From: Brucella thiophenivorans
GTDB taxonomy: Bacteria; Pseudomonadota; Alphaproteobacteria; Rhizobiales; Rhizobiaceae
Reading direction: 5' to 3'
Assembly (NCBI RefSeq): GCF_002252445.1
Contig: NZ_NNRJ01000051.1
Coordinates: forward strand, 248,001-312,000
DNA: 64,000 bases
Shown: in pieces, positions 1-8,762 of the stretch
How positions within the stretch are numbered: the first letter of the stretch is position 1
Layout of the letters: every line of letters starts with the position of its first letter
Notes under the pieces: model-generated
Seen by the model: only the letters and a program-made list of their open reading frames with translations
Database searches by the model: none
What the model was told of the DNA's origin: nothing
Translations under genes and position numbers: made by a program

Positions 1-12
1 GAAGAAATAGAT

Positions 13-1086
13 TTACAGAACACCCCATGCGCGAAAACGCCCTCGTCCGGTAATTTCCCGCAGATTAAGATCAACGATTAATTTGAGCGCGCCCTGCGGC
101 GTAACGTTGAGCTCTTTCTCAACCATGTTGGTTGAAACAAGTGGGCTTTTCATCAACATGTCAACAAGTTGTGGCATACGAGAATTTGAACGACGGCCTT
201 TGAGTTTACGCTGCATCTGTTCACGCGCAAGCATCAGACGATCATGCTCTTTCATCACGGTCTCAGCACCCTCCTCAATTGACGCGAAGAAGGTTTTGAG
301 CCGAACGAGACGATTTTGCGAACGCCGCTCGTCCGGTCTTTTGGTGCGCAAACCAATGCTAATGGCTGGCAAATGCCCTGTTGCAATGCCCGACTGACGC
401 AGATAGGCAGAGATAAGCAGGCGCCCTACCCAAGAGGAACGCTGTACAACTTCAAGAGAAAACCATGCATCATGCAAGAGCGCCGCGCGTAATAGTGGCG
501 GAAGATGCGCTGCATTCGCAAAAACGTCGTGCCATTCCTGCAACCGCTCTTCTTCATTCCAGTCATCATCATAAAGAAGCGGATCAATCTCCGGCGATTG
601 TTGCTTTGGTTTTTCCTGAATAACGCCTTTCAGCAATGCATCTGTGTGCGCCAAAAGCGCATCAATGTCCTCAAACAGAGGATCGCTATCTCTCTCATCC
701 GGCTCATTATAGTCTTTAGCCGGTTCTACGCGCACTTCGATATTCCGGCCCAGTAATTGACGAATACCGGCAGTACTCAAGGCCCAGCTTGCCGAACGTC
801 CGGCAATCTGACGTCGCAAGCGCAGCACAGAGTGAGCGATTGTTAGCGCGTGGCTTGGCATGCGCGTATCCATCAATGCATCGTGCAGCACCAGATCCTC
901 AAGATGCACCAGCTCACCCTCAAGCCACATGGAGGCAACCGCGTCGTGCATATGCATGCGCTCGATCATACCCTCGCGGATCGGTGAGCGGGCAAGCCGC
1001 TCGTCGAGCCTCGTTAATGCAGCCGTGGCATTAGCTACGGGCATGAAAAGCTCATCGAGCGGCAGCTTGTCAATTTCATAAGCCAT
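13..1086 (-). CDS. DUF1612 / helix-turn-helix protein (RHE_PE00001 family)
   Basis: Protein of about 357 residues recognised as the RHE_PE00001 type: an N-terminal DUF1612 region beginning MAYEIDKLPLDELF and a C-terminal winged-helix-like segment (LVDMLMKSPLVSTNMVEKEL, then a second helix TPQGALKLIVDLN). It is probably a DNA-binding protein of unknown role. Family members are often found on rhizobial plasmids and secondary chromosomes, sometimes near repABC. The reading frame stays open upstream to a TTG inside the idhA 3' end, but the ATG at 1086 matches the usual family start and leaves a 49-base gap to idhA. No strong ribosome-binding site is visible at either start. It lies in the same direction as idhA and could be co-transcribed with it. 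Confidence 0.75.
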   Translation of the reverse strand: MAYEIDKLPLDELFMPVANATAALTRLDERLARSPIREGMIERMHMHDAVASMWLEGELVHLEDLVLHDALMDTRMPSHALTIAHSVLRLRRQIAGRSASWALSTAGIRQLLGRNIEVRVEPAKDYNEPDERDSDPLFEDIDALLAHTDALLKGVIQEKPKQQSPEIDPLLYDDDWNEEERLQEWHDVFANAAHLPPLLRAALLHDAWFSLEVVQRSSWVGRLLISAYLRQSGIATGHLPAISIGLRTKRPDERRSQNRLVRLKTFFASIEEGAETVMKEHDRLMLAREQMQRKLKGRRSNSRMPQLVDMLMKSPLVSTNMVEKELNVTPQGALKLIVDLNLREITGRGRFRAWGVL

Positions 1087-1135
1087 GTCCGCATATCGCA
1101 ATTGATCATGGGAAAAGGCAAACGAAAATGCTTGG

Positions 1136-2140
1136 TTAGAGCAGAACTTCCGCAACTTTTACAGTGCGGCCTTCCTTGACGGAAAGAAGAGCTGCTTCGG
1201 CAAGCGCCAAGGCCTGCAATCCATCTTCTGCCGAAGGTGTTGGCGCTTTACCGCTGTCAATCGCATCAATGAAAGAGGCAATTTCCGCAGCATAAGCATC
1301 TGTATAGCGCGTCATGAAAAAATCATGCAGCGGAGGACGCGTGTAACCTTCCTTTGAAGCGACTTCGATGGAAACCGGGCGCTGGTTTTCAGCAGAAACT
1401 GCACCCTCCGAGCCATGCACTTCGATGCGCTGATCATAGCCATAAGAAGCCCGACGCGAATTTGAAATCACGCATTGGCGACCCGTAGCGGTGGTCAGAA
1501 TCACGCTTGCACTATCGAAATCGCCTAGCTCACCAATTTGGGGATCGACCAGAACCGACGCAGATGCAGAAACCGTTGCAATTTCTTCGCCCAGTAGAAA
1601 ACGCGCCATGTCAAAATCATGGATTGTCATATCACGGAAGATACCACCGGAAACCTTGATATATCCCGCAGGCGGTGCCCCTGGATCGCGGCTGGTGATG
1701 GTGACCATTTCAACCTTGCCGATGCGACCATCATCAATCGCTTTGCGAACGGCCGCAAAATGCGGATCGAACCGGCGATTGAAGCCAAGCATGACCTTGC
1801 CGCCGGTTTCCCCAATAACGCCAAGGCAGGCGCGTACGCGCTCAATATTCAAATCAATCGGCTTTTCGCAGAAAACCGCCTTGCCGGCCCGCGAAAACCG
1901 TTCAATCAGATCGGCATGGGTGTTGGTCGGCGTGCAGATTAGCACCGCATCCACGTCAGATGATTTTTCAATCTCCTCAATCGTGCGAACATCTGCTCCA
2001 GCGGCATCGGCTATTGCGCTTGCCGCCTCCTGATTGGCATCGGCCACCGCAACAAGTTTCGCACGTTTGTCGGAAGCGATTGCTCCCGCGTGAACCTTAC
2101 CGATACGGCCAGCACCGAGCAGAGCAAGACGTGTAACCAT
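1136..2140 (-). CDS. idhA: myo-inositol 2-dehydrogenase
   Basis: NAD-dependent oxidation of myo-inositol to 2-keto-myo-inositol (scyllo-inosose), the first step of inositol catabolism. The Gfo/Idh/MocA family is seen from the Rossmann motif GAGRIGKVHA (residues 9-18), the EKP motif with the conserved lysine (about K93), and DMTIHDFDMARFLLG, which carries the conserved Asp/His pair. Length of 334 residues is normal. The frame opens at 2188, but GGGAGG lies 9 bases before the ATG at 2140, whereas the ATG at 2149 directly abuts this ribosome-binding site, so 2140 was chosen. It is divergent from the RpiR regulator and the iolCDEB genes; an IolR-type site lies in the shared promoter region. The alternative name is iolG. 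Confidence 0.93.
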   Translation of the reverse strand: MVTRLALLGAGRIGKVHAGAIASDKRAKLVAVADANQEAASAIADAAGADVRTIEEIEKSSDVDAVLICTPTNTHADLIERFSRAGKAVFCEKPIDLNIERVRACLGVIGETGGKVMLGFNRRFDPHFAAVRKAIDDGRIGKVEMVTITSRDPGAPPAGYIKVSGGIFRDMTIHDFDMARFLLGEEIATVSASASVLVDPQIGELGDFDSASVILTTATGRQCVISNSRRASYGYDQRIEVHGSEGAVSAENQRPVSIEVASKEGYTRPPLHDFFMTRYTDAYAAEIASFIDAIDSGKAPTPSAEDGLQALALAEAALLSVKEGRTVKVAEVLL

Positions 2141-2242
2141 TGCCTTCATCCTCCCAAAGCGGTCATCCTCGATTGACCGACCAAACAATTCCTATATTCC
2201 GCTTCCGTGTTTCCCCGATTATTGCGGGAGACCTCAGGGTAA

Positions 2243-2258
2243 TGGAATATTTATTCTA
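2243..2258. promoter_or_regulatory. IolR-type operator in the idhA-rpiR promoter region
   Basis: TGGAATATTTATTCTA is a near-palindrome that fits GGAA-N6-TTCC with one mismatch (last base T). GGAA-N6-TTCC is the published motif for the RpiR-type inositol regulator IolR in Caulobacter and Sinorhizobium. The site lies about 100 bases before idhA and 56 bases before the regulator gene, so it could control both. The regulator assignment is inferred. Confidence 0.6.
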
Positions 2259-2313
2259 TTTTGCTAGATTGTGATATATAGGATGTCAAGAGGACGTTTC
2301 TGAAAGGACAGCA

Positions 2314-3162
2314 ATGGACGCCGAAAATGCACCGCTTGGGCAAATTGATGTGCCAGACCCAACACCGTCCAATGTCAAAGAATTCGAAGCAAAACTGCGC
2401 GAAGTTGCAGACCGCTTGCCTAAGCGCCTCAAGCAATGTGCCGACTATGTCGCGGCTAATCAGGACCGGATCGCTGTTTCGACGGTCGCTGAAATGGCAG
2501 AAGGCGCAGGCGTTCAAAGTTCGGCCTTTATGCGCTTTTGTCAGATACTCGGCTTTTCCGGATTTTCGGAAATGCAGAAGCTTTTTCGAGAATCCTATGC
2601 TGGCGGCTGGCCGGATTACTCTACGCGGCTTGAGCATTTACGCGAAACGGCATCGGGAAGCGCCCCGGCTCTATTGGCAGAGTTTGCCGAAGCAGGACGC
2701 ACATCGCTTGAAGGCCTGTTGAAAACGATTGAGCCTCAAGCGCTTGAACGGTCGGTCCAACTGCTTGCCAAAGCTGCAACTATCCACATCATCGGCGTTC
2801 GTCGCGCATTTCCGGTTGCAAGCTATCTGGCCTATGCTCTTGAAAAGATGCAAGTTCCAGCCATGCTGCACAGCACCGTGGGTAAGCTCGAAAACCAGCA
2901 CACAATCCGCAAAGGTGATGTTCTGATTGCCATTTCCTTTTCGCCATATTCCCCCGAAACAATTGCCATGGCGGAAAATGCAAGTGCGCGCGGCGTTGAT
3001 GTGATTGCCATCACTGACACGATTGTGAGCCCTATGAGCAAGTTCGCCCAACAGTCACTGCTCGTTTCCGAAGTCGACTTCGGCGCGTTCCGATCGCTCT
3101 CCGCAACGCTTTGTCTTGCGATTACGCTTTCTGTGGCTGTCGGAACAGCACGCCAATCCTAA
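2314..3162 (+). CDS. iolR: RpiR/MurR-family transcriptional regulator of inositol catabolism (IolR-like)
   Basis: 282 residues. The N-terminal RpiR helix-turn-helix is seen at about residues 37-85 (RIAVSTVAEMAEGAGVQSSA, then FMRFCQILGFSGFSEMQKLF), followed by a C-terminal SIS sugar-isomerase-fold domain from about residue 125 (IHIIGVRRAFPVASYLAYAL; ISFSPYSPETIAMAENASARG) that should bind a phosphorylated inositol intermediate. AAAGGA precedes the ATG. It sits between the divergent idhA and iolCDEB, which strongly suggests it is the local inositol repressor. The usual family ligand is a sugar phosphate; the true effector is not shown by the sequence. Confidence 0.88.
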   Translation: MDAENAPLGQIDVPDPTPSNVKEFEAKLREVADRLPKRLKQCADYVAANQDRIAVSTVAEMAEGAGVQSSAFMRFCQILGFSGFSEMQKLFRESYAGGWPDYSTRLEHLRETASGSAPALLAEFAEAGRTSLEGLLKTIEPQALERSVQLLAKAATIHIIGVRRAFPVASYLAYALEKMQVPAMLHSTVGKLENQHTIRKGDVLIAISFSPYSPETIAMAENASARGVDVIAITDTIVSPMSKFAQQSLLVSEVDFGAFRSLSATLCLAITLSVAVGTARQS

Positions 3163-3173
3163 AAGCATATCAG

Positions 3174-3231
3174 TATTCTATTTTTCAGTTGAAATGGAAT
3201 AATAAATCCATTTTAATCGAAAGTAGAATGA
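3174..3231. promoter_or_regulatory. IolR-type operator cluster before iolC
   Basis: TGGAATAATAAATCCA (3195-3210) has symmetric TGGA/TCCA arms and fits GGAA-N6-TTCC with one mismatch. TATTCTA half-sites flank it: TATTCTA near 3174 and its inverse TAGAATG near 3224. These lie 30-90 bases before iolC and resemble the site in the idhA promoter, so the same regulator probably acts on both transcripts. Function is inferred. Confidence 0.5.
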
Positions 3232-3259
3232 ACGACGCATATGCCGAGGGAGAAGTTTC

Positions 3260-5161
3260 ATGAAGCGGCTGGATTTGATTACGATTGGCCGATCTTCGGT
3301 AGATCTTTACGGCGCACAGGTGGGCGGTCTTCTCGAAGACATGTCATCCTTTAACAAATATGTTGGCGGTTCCCCCACCAACATTGCCACAGGCACAGCG
3401 CGTCTCGGCCTTAAATCGGCGCTTATTACCCGTGTAGGCGACGAACATATGGGCCGCTTTCTCTTACGCGAACTGGCGCGAGAAGGTGTCGACACGCGAG
3501 GCATCGTTACCGATCCTGAGCGCCTGACTGCGCTTGTCATTCTCGGCATTCGTGATCAGCAGCATTTCCCGTTGATTTTCTATCGCGAGAACTGCGCCGA
3601 CATGGCGCTTTGCGAAGATGATATTGATCCCGCATTCATTGCCGAAGCCGGATGCGTGCTTGCAACAGGCACACACCTGTCGCATCCGCGCACCGAAGCA
3701 GCCGTGCTTAAAGCTCTGAAACTGGCGCGCGAAAACCAAAGCCGTACAGTGCTCGATATTGACTATCGTCCTAACCTCTGGGGACTTGCGGGTCACGGCG
3801 ATGGTGAGAACCGTTTTATCGAATCTGCTGCCGTGACCGCCAAATTGCAGTCTACGCTGCATCTCTTCGATCTTATCGTGGGCACCGAGGAAGAGTTTCA
3901 TATCGCAGGCGGATCAACAAATACGCTTGAAGCGCTCAAGGCCGTTCGTAAAGTCACCAAGGCAGCGCTGGTTTGCAAGCGCGGCCCAATGGGGGCTGTA
4001 GTTTTTGAAGGCGACATTCCTGACCATCTCGATAAGGGGCAATCGGGTGAAGGTTTCCCTATAGAAGTATTTAATGTGCTCGGTGCAGGTGATGGCTTCA
4101 TGTCTGGATTGCTGCGCGGCTGGTTAAAAGATGAAGACTGGCCGACTAGTCTGAAATTTGCCAATGCCTGTGGTGCTTTTGCGGTATCGCGTCATGGCTG
4201 CACCCCCGCCTATCCAAGCTGGGAAGAACTGCAATATTTCTTCGAAACCGGCATTCGCGACAAGGCTTTGCGCAAGGATGTGGCGCTCGAACAGGTGCAC
4301 TGGTCGACCAACCGAAATGGCAACTGGCCGCATATGCGCGTCTTCGCTTTCGACCACCGTATTCAGCTTGAAGAAATGGCACAGGAAGCCAAAGCAGATG
4401 GCGAAAAGATCGGTAAATTCAAAGAATTATGCCTGAATGCTGCCTTGGAGGTTTCAGGCGGACAAAATGGCTATGGCATATTGTGCGATAGTCGGCTTGG
4501 ACGTGATGCGCTCCATCGCGCTTCCGGCACGGGTCTGTGGATCGGACGCCCGACGGAGTGGCCAGGATCGCGCCCACTCGAGCTTGAACCAGAGCTAGGC
4601 TCTGACTGTGGTGGCCTTGTCGAATGGCCTGTCGAGAATGTGGTAAAAGTTCTTTGCTTCTATCACCCTGATGATAGTGCTGAGATGAAGGCTGAACAAG
4701 AAGCCACGGTCACACGCTTATTCACTGCTGCACGGCGCAATCGCCTTGAGTTTCTGCTGGAGGTCATCCCTTCAAAGGTTGGTCCTGTGGATGATACAAC
4801 CACAGCGACAATCATTGATCGCTTCTACGAGATCGGCATTTATCCTGATTGGTGGAAGCTTGAGCCTTTGAAGACCGCCGAGGCATGGCGCAATGCCTGC
4901 GATGTTATCAACCGCAATGACCCTTACACACGTGGCATCGTCGTATTGGGGCTTGATGCGCCTGCTCAAGAGCTGGAGGCAAGCCTTAAAATCGCAGCCG
5001 GTTTTGATCTTGTGAAGGGTTTTGCCATTGGGCGCACCATTCTGGGTGATGTTGCGCGGCAGTGGCTTGCTGACAAGATGAGCGATGAAGACGCGATTGC
5101 TGAAATGGCAAAACGTTACCGCAGCTTCTGCGATCTTTGGGATAAACTGCGTAAGAAATAA
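3260..5161 (+). CDS. iolC: 5-dehydro-2-deoxygluconokinase fused to DUF2090 aldolase-like domain
   Basis: 633 residues, about twice the length of a stand-alone IolC. Residues 1-325 form a PfkB-family kinase: GGSPTNIATG near residue 37 and the GAGD anion-hole/catalytic aspartate motif (VLGAGDGFMSG, about residues 273-283). Residues 340-633 form a DUF2090 domain (VFAFDHRIQLEEMA start, GFAIGRTIL near the end), related to class I aldolases and probably performing the IolJ-type cleavage of 2-deoxy-5-keto-gluconate 6-phosphate to DHAP and malonate semialdehyde. This fusion is typical of rhizobial iolC genes. GGGAG precedes the ATG. First gene of iolCDEB. Confidence 0.92.
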   Translation: MKRLDLITIGRSSVDLYGAQVGGLLEDMSSFNKYVGGSPTNIATGTARLGLKSALITRVGDEHMGRFLLRELAREGVDTRGIVTDPERLTALVILGIRDQQHFPLIFYRENCADMALCEDDIDPAFIAEAGCVLATGTHLSHPRTEAAVLKALKLARENQSRTVLDIDYRPNLWGLAGHGDGENRFIESAAVTAKLQSTLHLFDLIVGTEEEFHIAGGSTNTLEALKAVRKVTKAALVCKRGPMGAVVFEGDIPDHLDKGQSGEGFPIEVFNVLGAGDGFMSGLLRGWLKDEDWPTSLKFANACGAFAVSRHGCTPAYPSWEELQYFFETGIRDKALRKDVALEQVHWSTNRNGNWPHMRVFAFDHRIQLEEMAQEAKADGEKIGKFKELCLNAALEVSGGQNGYGILCDSRLGRDALHRASGTGLWIGRPTEWPGSRPLELEPELGSDCGGLVEWPVENVVKVLCFYHPDDSAEMKAEQEATVTRLFTAARRNRLEFLLEVIPSKVGPVDDTTTATIIDRFYEIGIYPDWWKLEPLKTAEAWRNACDVINRNDPYTRGIVVLGLDAPAQELEASLKIAAGFDLVKGFAIGRTILGDVARQWLADKMSDEDAIAEMAKRYRSFCDLWDKLRKK

Positions 5162-5180
5162 AGACTTTCTGGGAGGAAAC

Positions 5181-7004
5181 ATGAAGACGGTTCGACTGAC
5201 AGCGGCACAGGCTCTTGTGCGCTATGTTGCCAACCAGATGACACCTGACGGCGAACCATTCATCGCCGGCGTCTGGGCGATTTTCGGGCATGGCAATGTG
5301 GCGGGTATTGGAGAAGCCCTTTACGGCATTCGCGATGAGCTTGTGACGTGGCGCGGCCATAATGAGCAGACGATGGCCCATGCAGCCATTGCCTATACCA
5401 AGCAGCTCGGCCGCAAACGCGCCTGCGCTGTCACCTCCTCCATCGGACCCGGCGCAACCAATATGGTCACAGCGGCGGCACTCGCCCATGTGAACCGCCT
5501 GCCGGTTCTGTTTATCCCCGGCGACGTCTTCGCCAATCGTGGCCCCGATCCGGTTCTTCAGCAGATCGAGGATTTTAACGATGGCACAGTGAGCGTCAAT
5601 GACTGCTTTCGCCCGGTCAGCCGCTATTTTGACCGCATTACCCGTCCTGAACAGCTTCTCACGGCATTGCCTCGCGCCTTCCGCACCATGACCGACCCTG
5701 CGGATTGTGGCCCTGTAACGCTGTCTTTTTGTCAGGATGTGCAGGCAGAAGCCTATGACTGGCCTGTAGAATTCTTTTCGCAAAAGGTTTGGCACTGGCG
5801 CCGACCGCCCCCGGATGAACACGAACTGGCAACGGCAATTGCCGCAATCAAAGCTGCCAAGACCCCGGTTATCGTTGCAGGCGGCGGCGTACATTATTCA
5901 GGTGCCCATGACGCACTGAAAAGTTTTGCAGAAACCCACAACATTCCGGTTATCGAAACACAGGCTGGCAAATCGGCTTTACCGTGGGATCATGCGCTCA
6001 ATTTCGGTCCGGTCGGCGTTACTGGCGCAGACAGTGCAAACGCAGTTGCAGCAAGCGCTGATCTGGTCATTGGGGTGGGAACACGCTTTCAGGATTTCAC
6101 CACCGGCTCGTGGGCATTGTTCAAGCATCCGGGCCGAAAGCTGCTCTCGGTCAATGTTCAGCCATATGATAGCCACAAGAATGCCGCAATTTCACTCGTT
6201 GCAGATGCAAAAATTGCGCTAAAAACACTCTCAAACGGACTAAAAGCTTACAAACGCAGTACACTCGACACCACGCTTAAAGCACTTTGGTTTGAAGCAG
6301 CGGACCGTTCCACAGCTGCTCCCGGTGATGCCAACCAGCTTCCCACAGACATGCAGGTGATCGGTGCAGTCCAGCGACAGGCAAAGGACAACACAGTTGT
6401 CATGTGTGCTGCCGGTACAATGCCGGGCGAATTGCACCAGCTCTGGAAAGCCGGACGCCCTATGTCCTATCACATGGAATATGGTTTCTCCTGTATGGGC
6501 TATGAGATTGCCGGTGGGCTGGGCATCAAGATGGCCGAACCAGACCGCGACGTGATCGTGATGATCGGCGACGGTTCTTACATGATGGCCAATTCCGAGC
6601 TTGCGACCTCCGTGATGATGGGCATCAAGATCACCGTCGTCCTCACCGACAATCGCGGTTATGGCTGCATCAACCGTTTGCAAATGGCGACCGGCGGCGC
6701 CGAGTTTAACAATTTGCTCGACCACGCAACCCATGTGAATGCATCGAACATCGACTTCGCAGCCCATGCATGTGCGATGGGTGCCGACAGTAAGAAAGTC
6801 GGTTCTATCCGCGAACTTGAAGATGCTCTGGCCGAAGCGCGCAACAGCCCCCGCACCACAGTTATCGTCATCGATACCGATCCTTATCCGACGCCTGAAA
6901 CAGGCGGCTGGTGGTGGGACGTGGCTGTGCCGGAAGTTTCGGACCGCGGCCAAGTACGCTCCGCACGCGAAAATTATGAAGCCCAGATCAAAGAAAGAAA
7001 CTGA
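5181..7004 (+). CDS. iolD: 3D-(3,5/4)-trihydroxycyclohexane-1,2-dione hydrolase
   Basis: Thiamine-diphosphate enzyme of 607 residues that opens the inositol ring to 5-deoxy-glucuronate. The N-terminal domain carries the catalytic glutamate in WRGHNEQTMAHAA (about residue 62). The C-terminal ThDP-binding motif runs from GDGSYMMANSE (about residue 461) to the conserved asparagine in TDNRGYG. The long open frame begins at 5085 inside iolC, but GGGAGGA sits just before the ATG at 5181 and gives the usual family N-terminus MKTVRLTAAQALVRY. Nineteen bases separate it from iolC and three from iolE, so the genes form one operon. Confidence 0.95.
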   Translation: MKTVRLTAAQALVRYVANQMTPDGEPFIAGVWAIFGHGNVAGIGEALYGIRDELVTWRGHNEQTMAHAAIAYTKQLGRKRACAVTSSIGPGATNMVTAAALAHVNRLPVLFIPGDVFANRGPDPVLQQIEDFNDGTVSVNDCFRPVSRYFDRITRPEQLLTALPRAFRTMTDPADCGPVTLSFCQDVQAEAYDWPVEFFSQKVWHWRRPPPDEHELATAIAAIKAAKTPVIVAGGGVHYSGAHDALKSFAETHNIPVIETQAGKSALPWDHALNFGPVGVTGADSANAVAASADLVIGVGTRFQDFTTGSWALFKHPGRKLLSVNVQPYDSHKNAAISLVADAKIALKTLSNGLKAYKRSTLDTTLKALWFEAADRSTAAPGDANQLPTDMQVIGAVQRQAKDNTVVMCAAGTMPGELHQLWKAGRPMSYHMEYGFSCMGYEIAGGLGIKMAEPDRDVIVMIGDGSYMMANSELATSVMMGIKITVVLTDNRGYGCINRLQMATGGAEFNNLLDHATHVNASNIDFAAHACAMGADSKKVGSIRELEDALAEARNSPRTTVIVIDTDPYPTPETGGWWWDVAVPEVSDRGQVRSARENYEAQIKERN

Positions 7005-7007
7005 CCG

Positions 7008-7910
7008 ATGATCCTCTACGGCACCAACCCGATTGCCTGGTCAAATGATGATGATCGCAACCTCGGCGCGCATATCAGCCTTGATCAATGCCTCGACGAA
7101 ACAGCTAGAATCGGCTTTGATGGAATTGAAAAAGGGCATAAATTTCCTCAAGTTACAGCGGAACTTAACGCAGTACTCGAACCTCACAAACTGCGTTACA
7201 TTTCCGGCTGGCATTCACTCAATCTGCTGACCAACTCGCTCGAAGAAGAGAAGCTCGCCATACAGGAGCCGCTTGATCTTCTGAAATCAATGGGCTGCAA
7301 GGTCATCATTGTCTGCGAAACATCCAACGCCATTCACGGCGACGATGATAAGCCACTCTCGGAACGCCCTATGCTTGAAGAAGCACGCTGGGAAGAGTTT
7401 GGCGCAGGCGTTGAAGCACTGGCCGAATATGCAGCCGCGCAAGGCATTGCCCTTGTCTATCACCACCACATGGGGACAATCGTTCAGAGCGAAGACGAAA
7501 TCGATCTGCTGATGAAACATACTGGCCCACATGCCAAATTGCTGCTCGATACGGGTCACTGTCTGTTTGGCGGCGGTGATCCTGAACGCGTTGCAAAGAA
7601 CCATATGGAACGTGTCCGGCATATCCATGCCAAGAATGTCCGACCGGCGATAGCGGCACAGGTACGCGACCAGAGCCTGTCCTTTCTGGAGGGTGTACGC
7701 CGCGGCGTGTTCACTGTTCCGGGCGATAAGGATGGCGGCGTTGATTTTGTGCCGGTGCTCAGAATTGCTGCCGAACATGGCTATCAGGGTTGGTTGGTTA
7801 TTGAAGCCGAACAGGACCCGGATGTACGCAATCCATTTGAATATCAGTCGCTGGGACTGAAATCCCTCAAAGCATTTGCACGCGAAGCAGGACTCGATAA
7901 AGGAGACTGA
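7008..7910 (+). CDS. iolE: myo-inosose-2 dehydratase
   Basis: Converts scyllo-inosose to 3D-trihydroxycyclohexane-1,2-dione. 300 residues of the AP-endonuclease-2-like TIM-barrel fold, starting [16 protein letters not shown] as in the family. Metal-site motifs include [15 protein letters not shown] (about residue 147), [15 protein letters not shown] (about residue 178) and HIHAKNV (about residue 205). It begins three bases after the iolD stop and ends three bases before iolB, indicating translational coupling within iolCDEB. Confidence 0.95.
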   Translation: MILYGTNPIAWSNDDDRNLGAHISLDQCLDETARIGFDGIEKGHKFPQVTAELNAVLEPHKLRYISGWHSLNLLTNSLEEEKLAIQEPLDLLKSMGCKVIIVCETSNAIHGDDDKPLSERPMLEEARWEEFGAGVEALAEYAAAQGIALVYHHHMGTIVQSEDEIDLLMKHTGPHAKLLLDTGHCLFGGGDPERVAKNHMERVRHIHAKNVRPAIAAQVRDQSLSFLEGVRRGVFTVPGDKDGGVDFVPVLRIAAEHGYQGWLVIEAEQDPDVRNPFEYQSLGLKSLKAFAREAGLDKGD

Positions 7911-7913
7911 GCA

Positions 7914-8729
7914 ATGGCCAATCTTTTACGCAAGCCGAGCAGCACGCATGGCAAGGTGCACGACATCACACCGGAAAGCGCCAATTGGGGTTACGTCGGC
8001 TTTGGCCTTTATCGTCTGAAAGCAGGTGAAACAGCTTCGGAGAAAACATGCGATCGGGAAGCCATTCTGGTTCTGGTGGAAGGCAAGGCAAAGCTCAAAG
8101 CGTCCGGCGAAGATTTCGGCGAAATGGGCGAGCGGATGAGTGTATTTGAAAAGCTTGCCCCGCATTGTCTTTATGTGCCTGCTGAAAGCGACTGGGACGC
8201 GGTTGCGACAACCGATTGCGTGCTCGCAGTATGCACAGCGCCCGGCCAACCGGGCCGTAAGGCGCAAAAGCTTGGGCCAGAAGGGCTCACCTTCGACACA
8301 CGCGGACAAGGTGCCAACACCCGCAACATTTTTAATATCGCTATGGAAGGTCGCGACGTAGCCGACAGTCTTCTGGTAACTGAAGTTTTTACCCCGCAAG
8401 GCAACTGGTCATCTTATCCGCCGCACCGGCATGATGAAGATAACTTCCCGGATATGACCTATCTTGAGGAAACCTATTATCATCGCCTCAATCCATCGCA
8501 GGGCTATGGCATCCAGCGCGTTTTCACCGAGGACGGAAGCCTTGATGAAACCATGGCTGTATCAGACGGCGATGTGGTTCTCGTGCCAAAGGGACATCAC
8601 CCATGCGGCGCGCCCTATGGTTATGAGATGTATTATCTCAATGTTATGGCCGGACCGATCCGCAAATGGCGATTTAAAAATCATCCCGATCACGACTGGA
8701 TCTATAAGCGCGACAATCCATCCGCATAA
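7914..8729 (+). CDS. iolB: 5-deoxy-glucuronate isomerase
   Basis: Isomerises 5-deoxy-D-glucuronate to 2-deoxy-5-keto-gluconate, the substrate of IolC. 271 residues with a bicupin (KduI/IolB) fold; the metal-binding motif YPPHRHDEDNFPDMTYLEE lies around residues 168-186 with the His, His and Glu ligands. AAGGAGA lies before the ATG. Last gene of the iolCDEB run and followed directly by a strong bidirectional terminator. No malonate-semialdehyde dehydrogenase (iolA/mmsA) is present in the window, so that step must be encoded elsewhere. Confidence 0.95.
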   Translation: MANLLRKPSSTHGKVHDITPESANWGYVGFGLYRLKAGETASEKTCDREAILVLVEGKAKLKASGEDFGEMGERMSVFEKLAPHCLYVPAESDWDAVATTDCVLAVCTAPGQPGRKAQKLGPEGLTFDTRGQGANTRNIFNIAMEGRDVADSLLVTEVFTPQGNWSSYPPHRHDEDNFPDMTYLEETYYHRLNPSQGYGIQRVFTEDGSLDETMAVSDGDVVLVPKGHHPCGAPYGYEMYYLNVMAGPIRKWRFKNHPDHDWIYKRDNPSA

Positions 8730-8731
8730 AG

Positions 8732-8757
8732 ATAAGCCCCGGATTTCCGGGGCTTAT
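8732..8757. terminator. bidirectional terminator between iolB and the phosphatase gene
   Basis: Perfect inverted repeat with 12-base arms (ATAAGCCCCGGA, 8732-8743, with 8746-8757). The arms end in A/T runs on both sides, so it can terminate both the iol transcript and the opposing importer operon. It fills most of the 33-base gap between the convergent genes. Confidence 0.85.
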
Positions 8758-8762
8758 TCTGT

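Noticed and set aside
4986-5894. 302-codon minus-strand open frame opposite iolC/iolD
   Set aside because: Antisense to the junction of two well-conserved genes and rich in His/Cys/Arg, as expected for a shadow frame.
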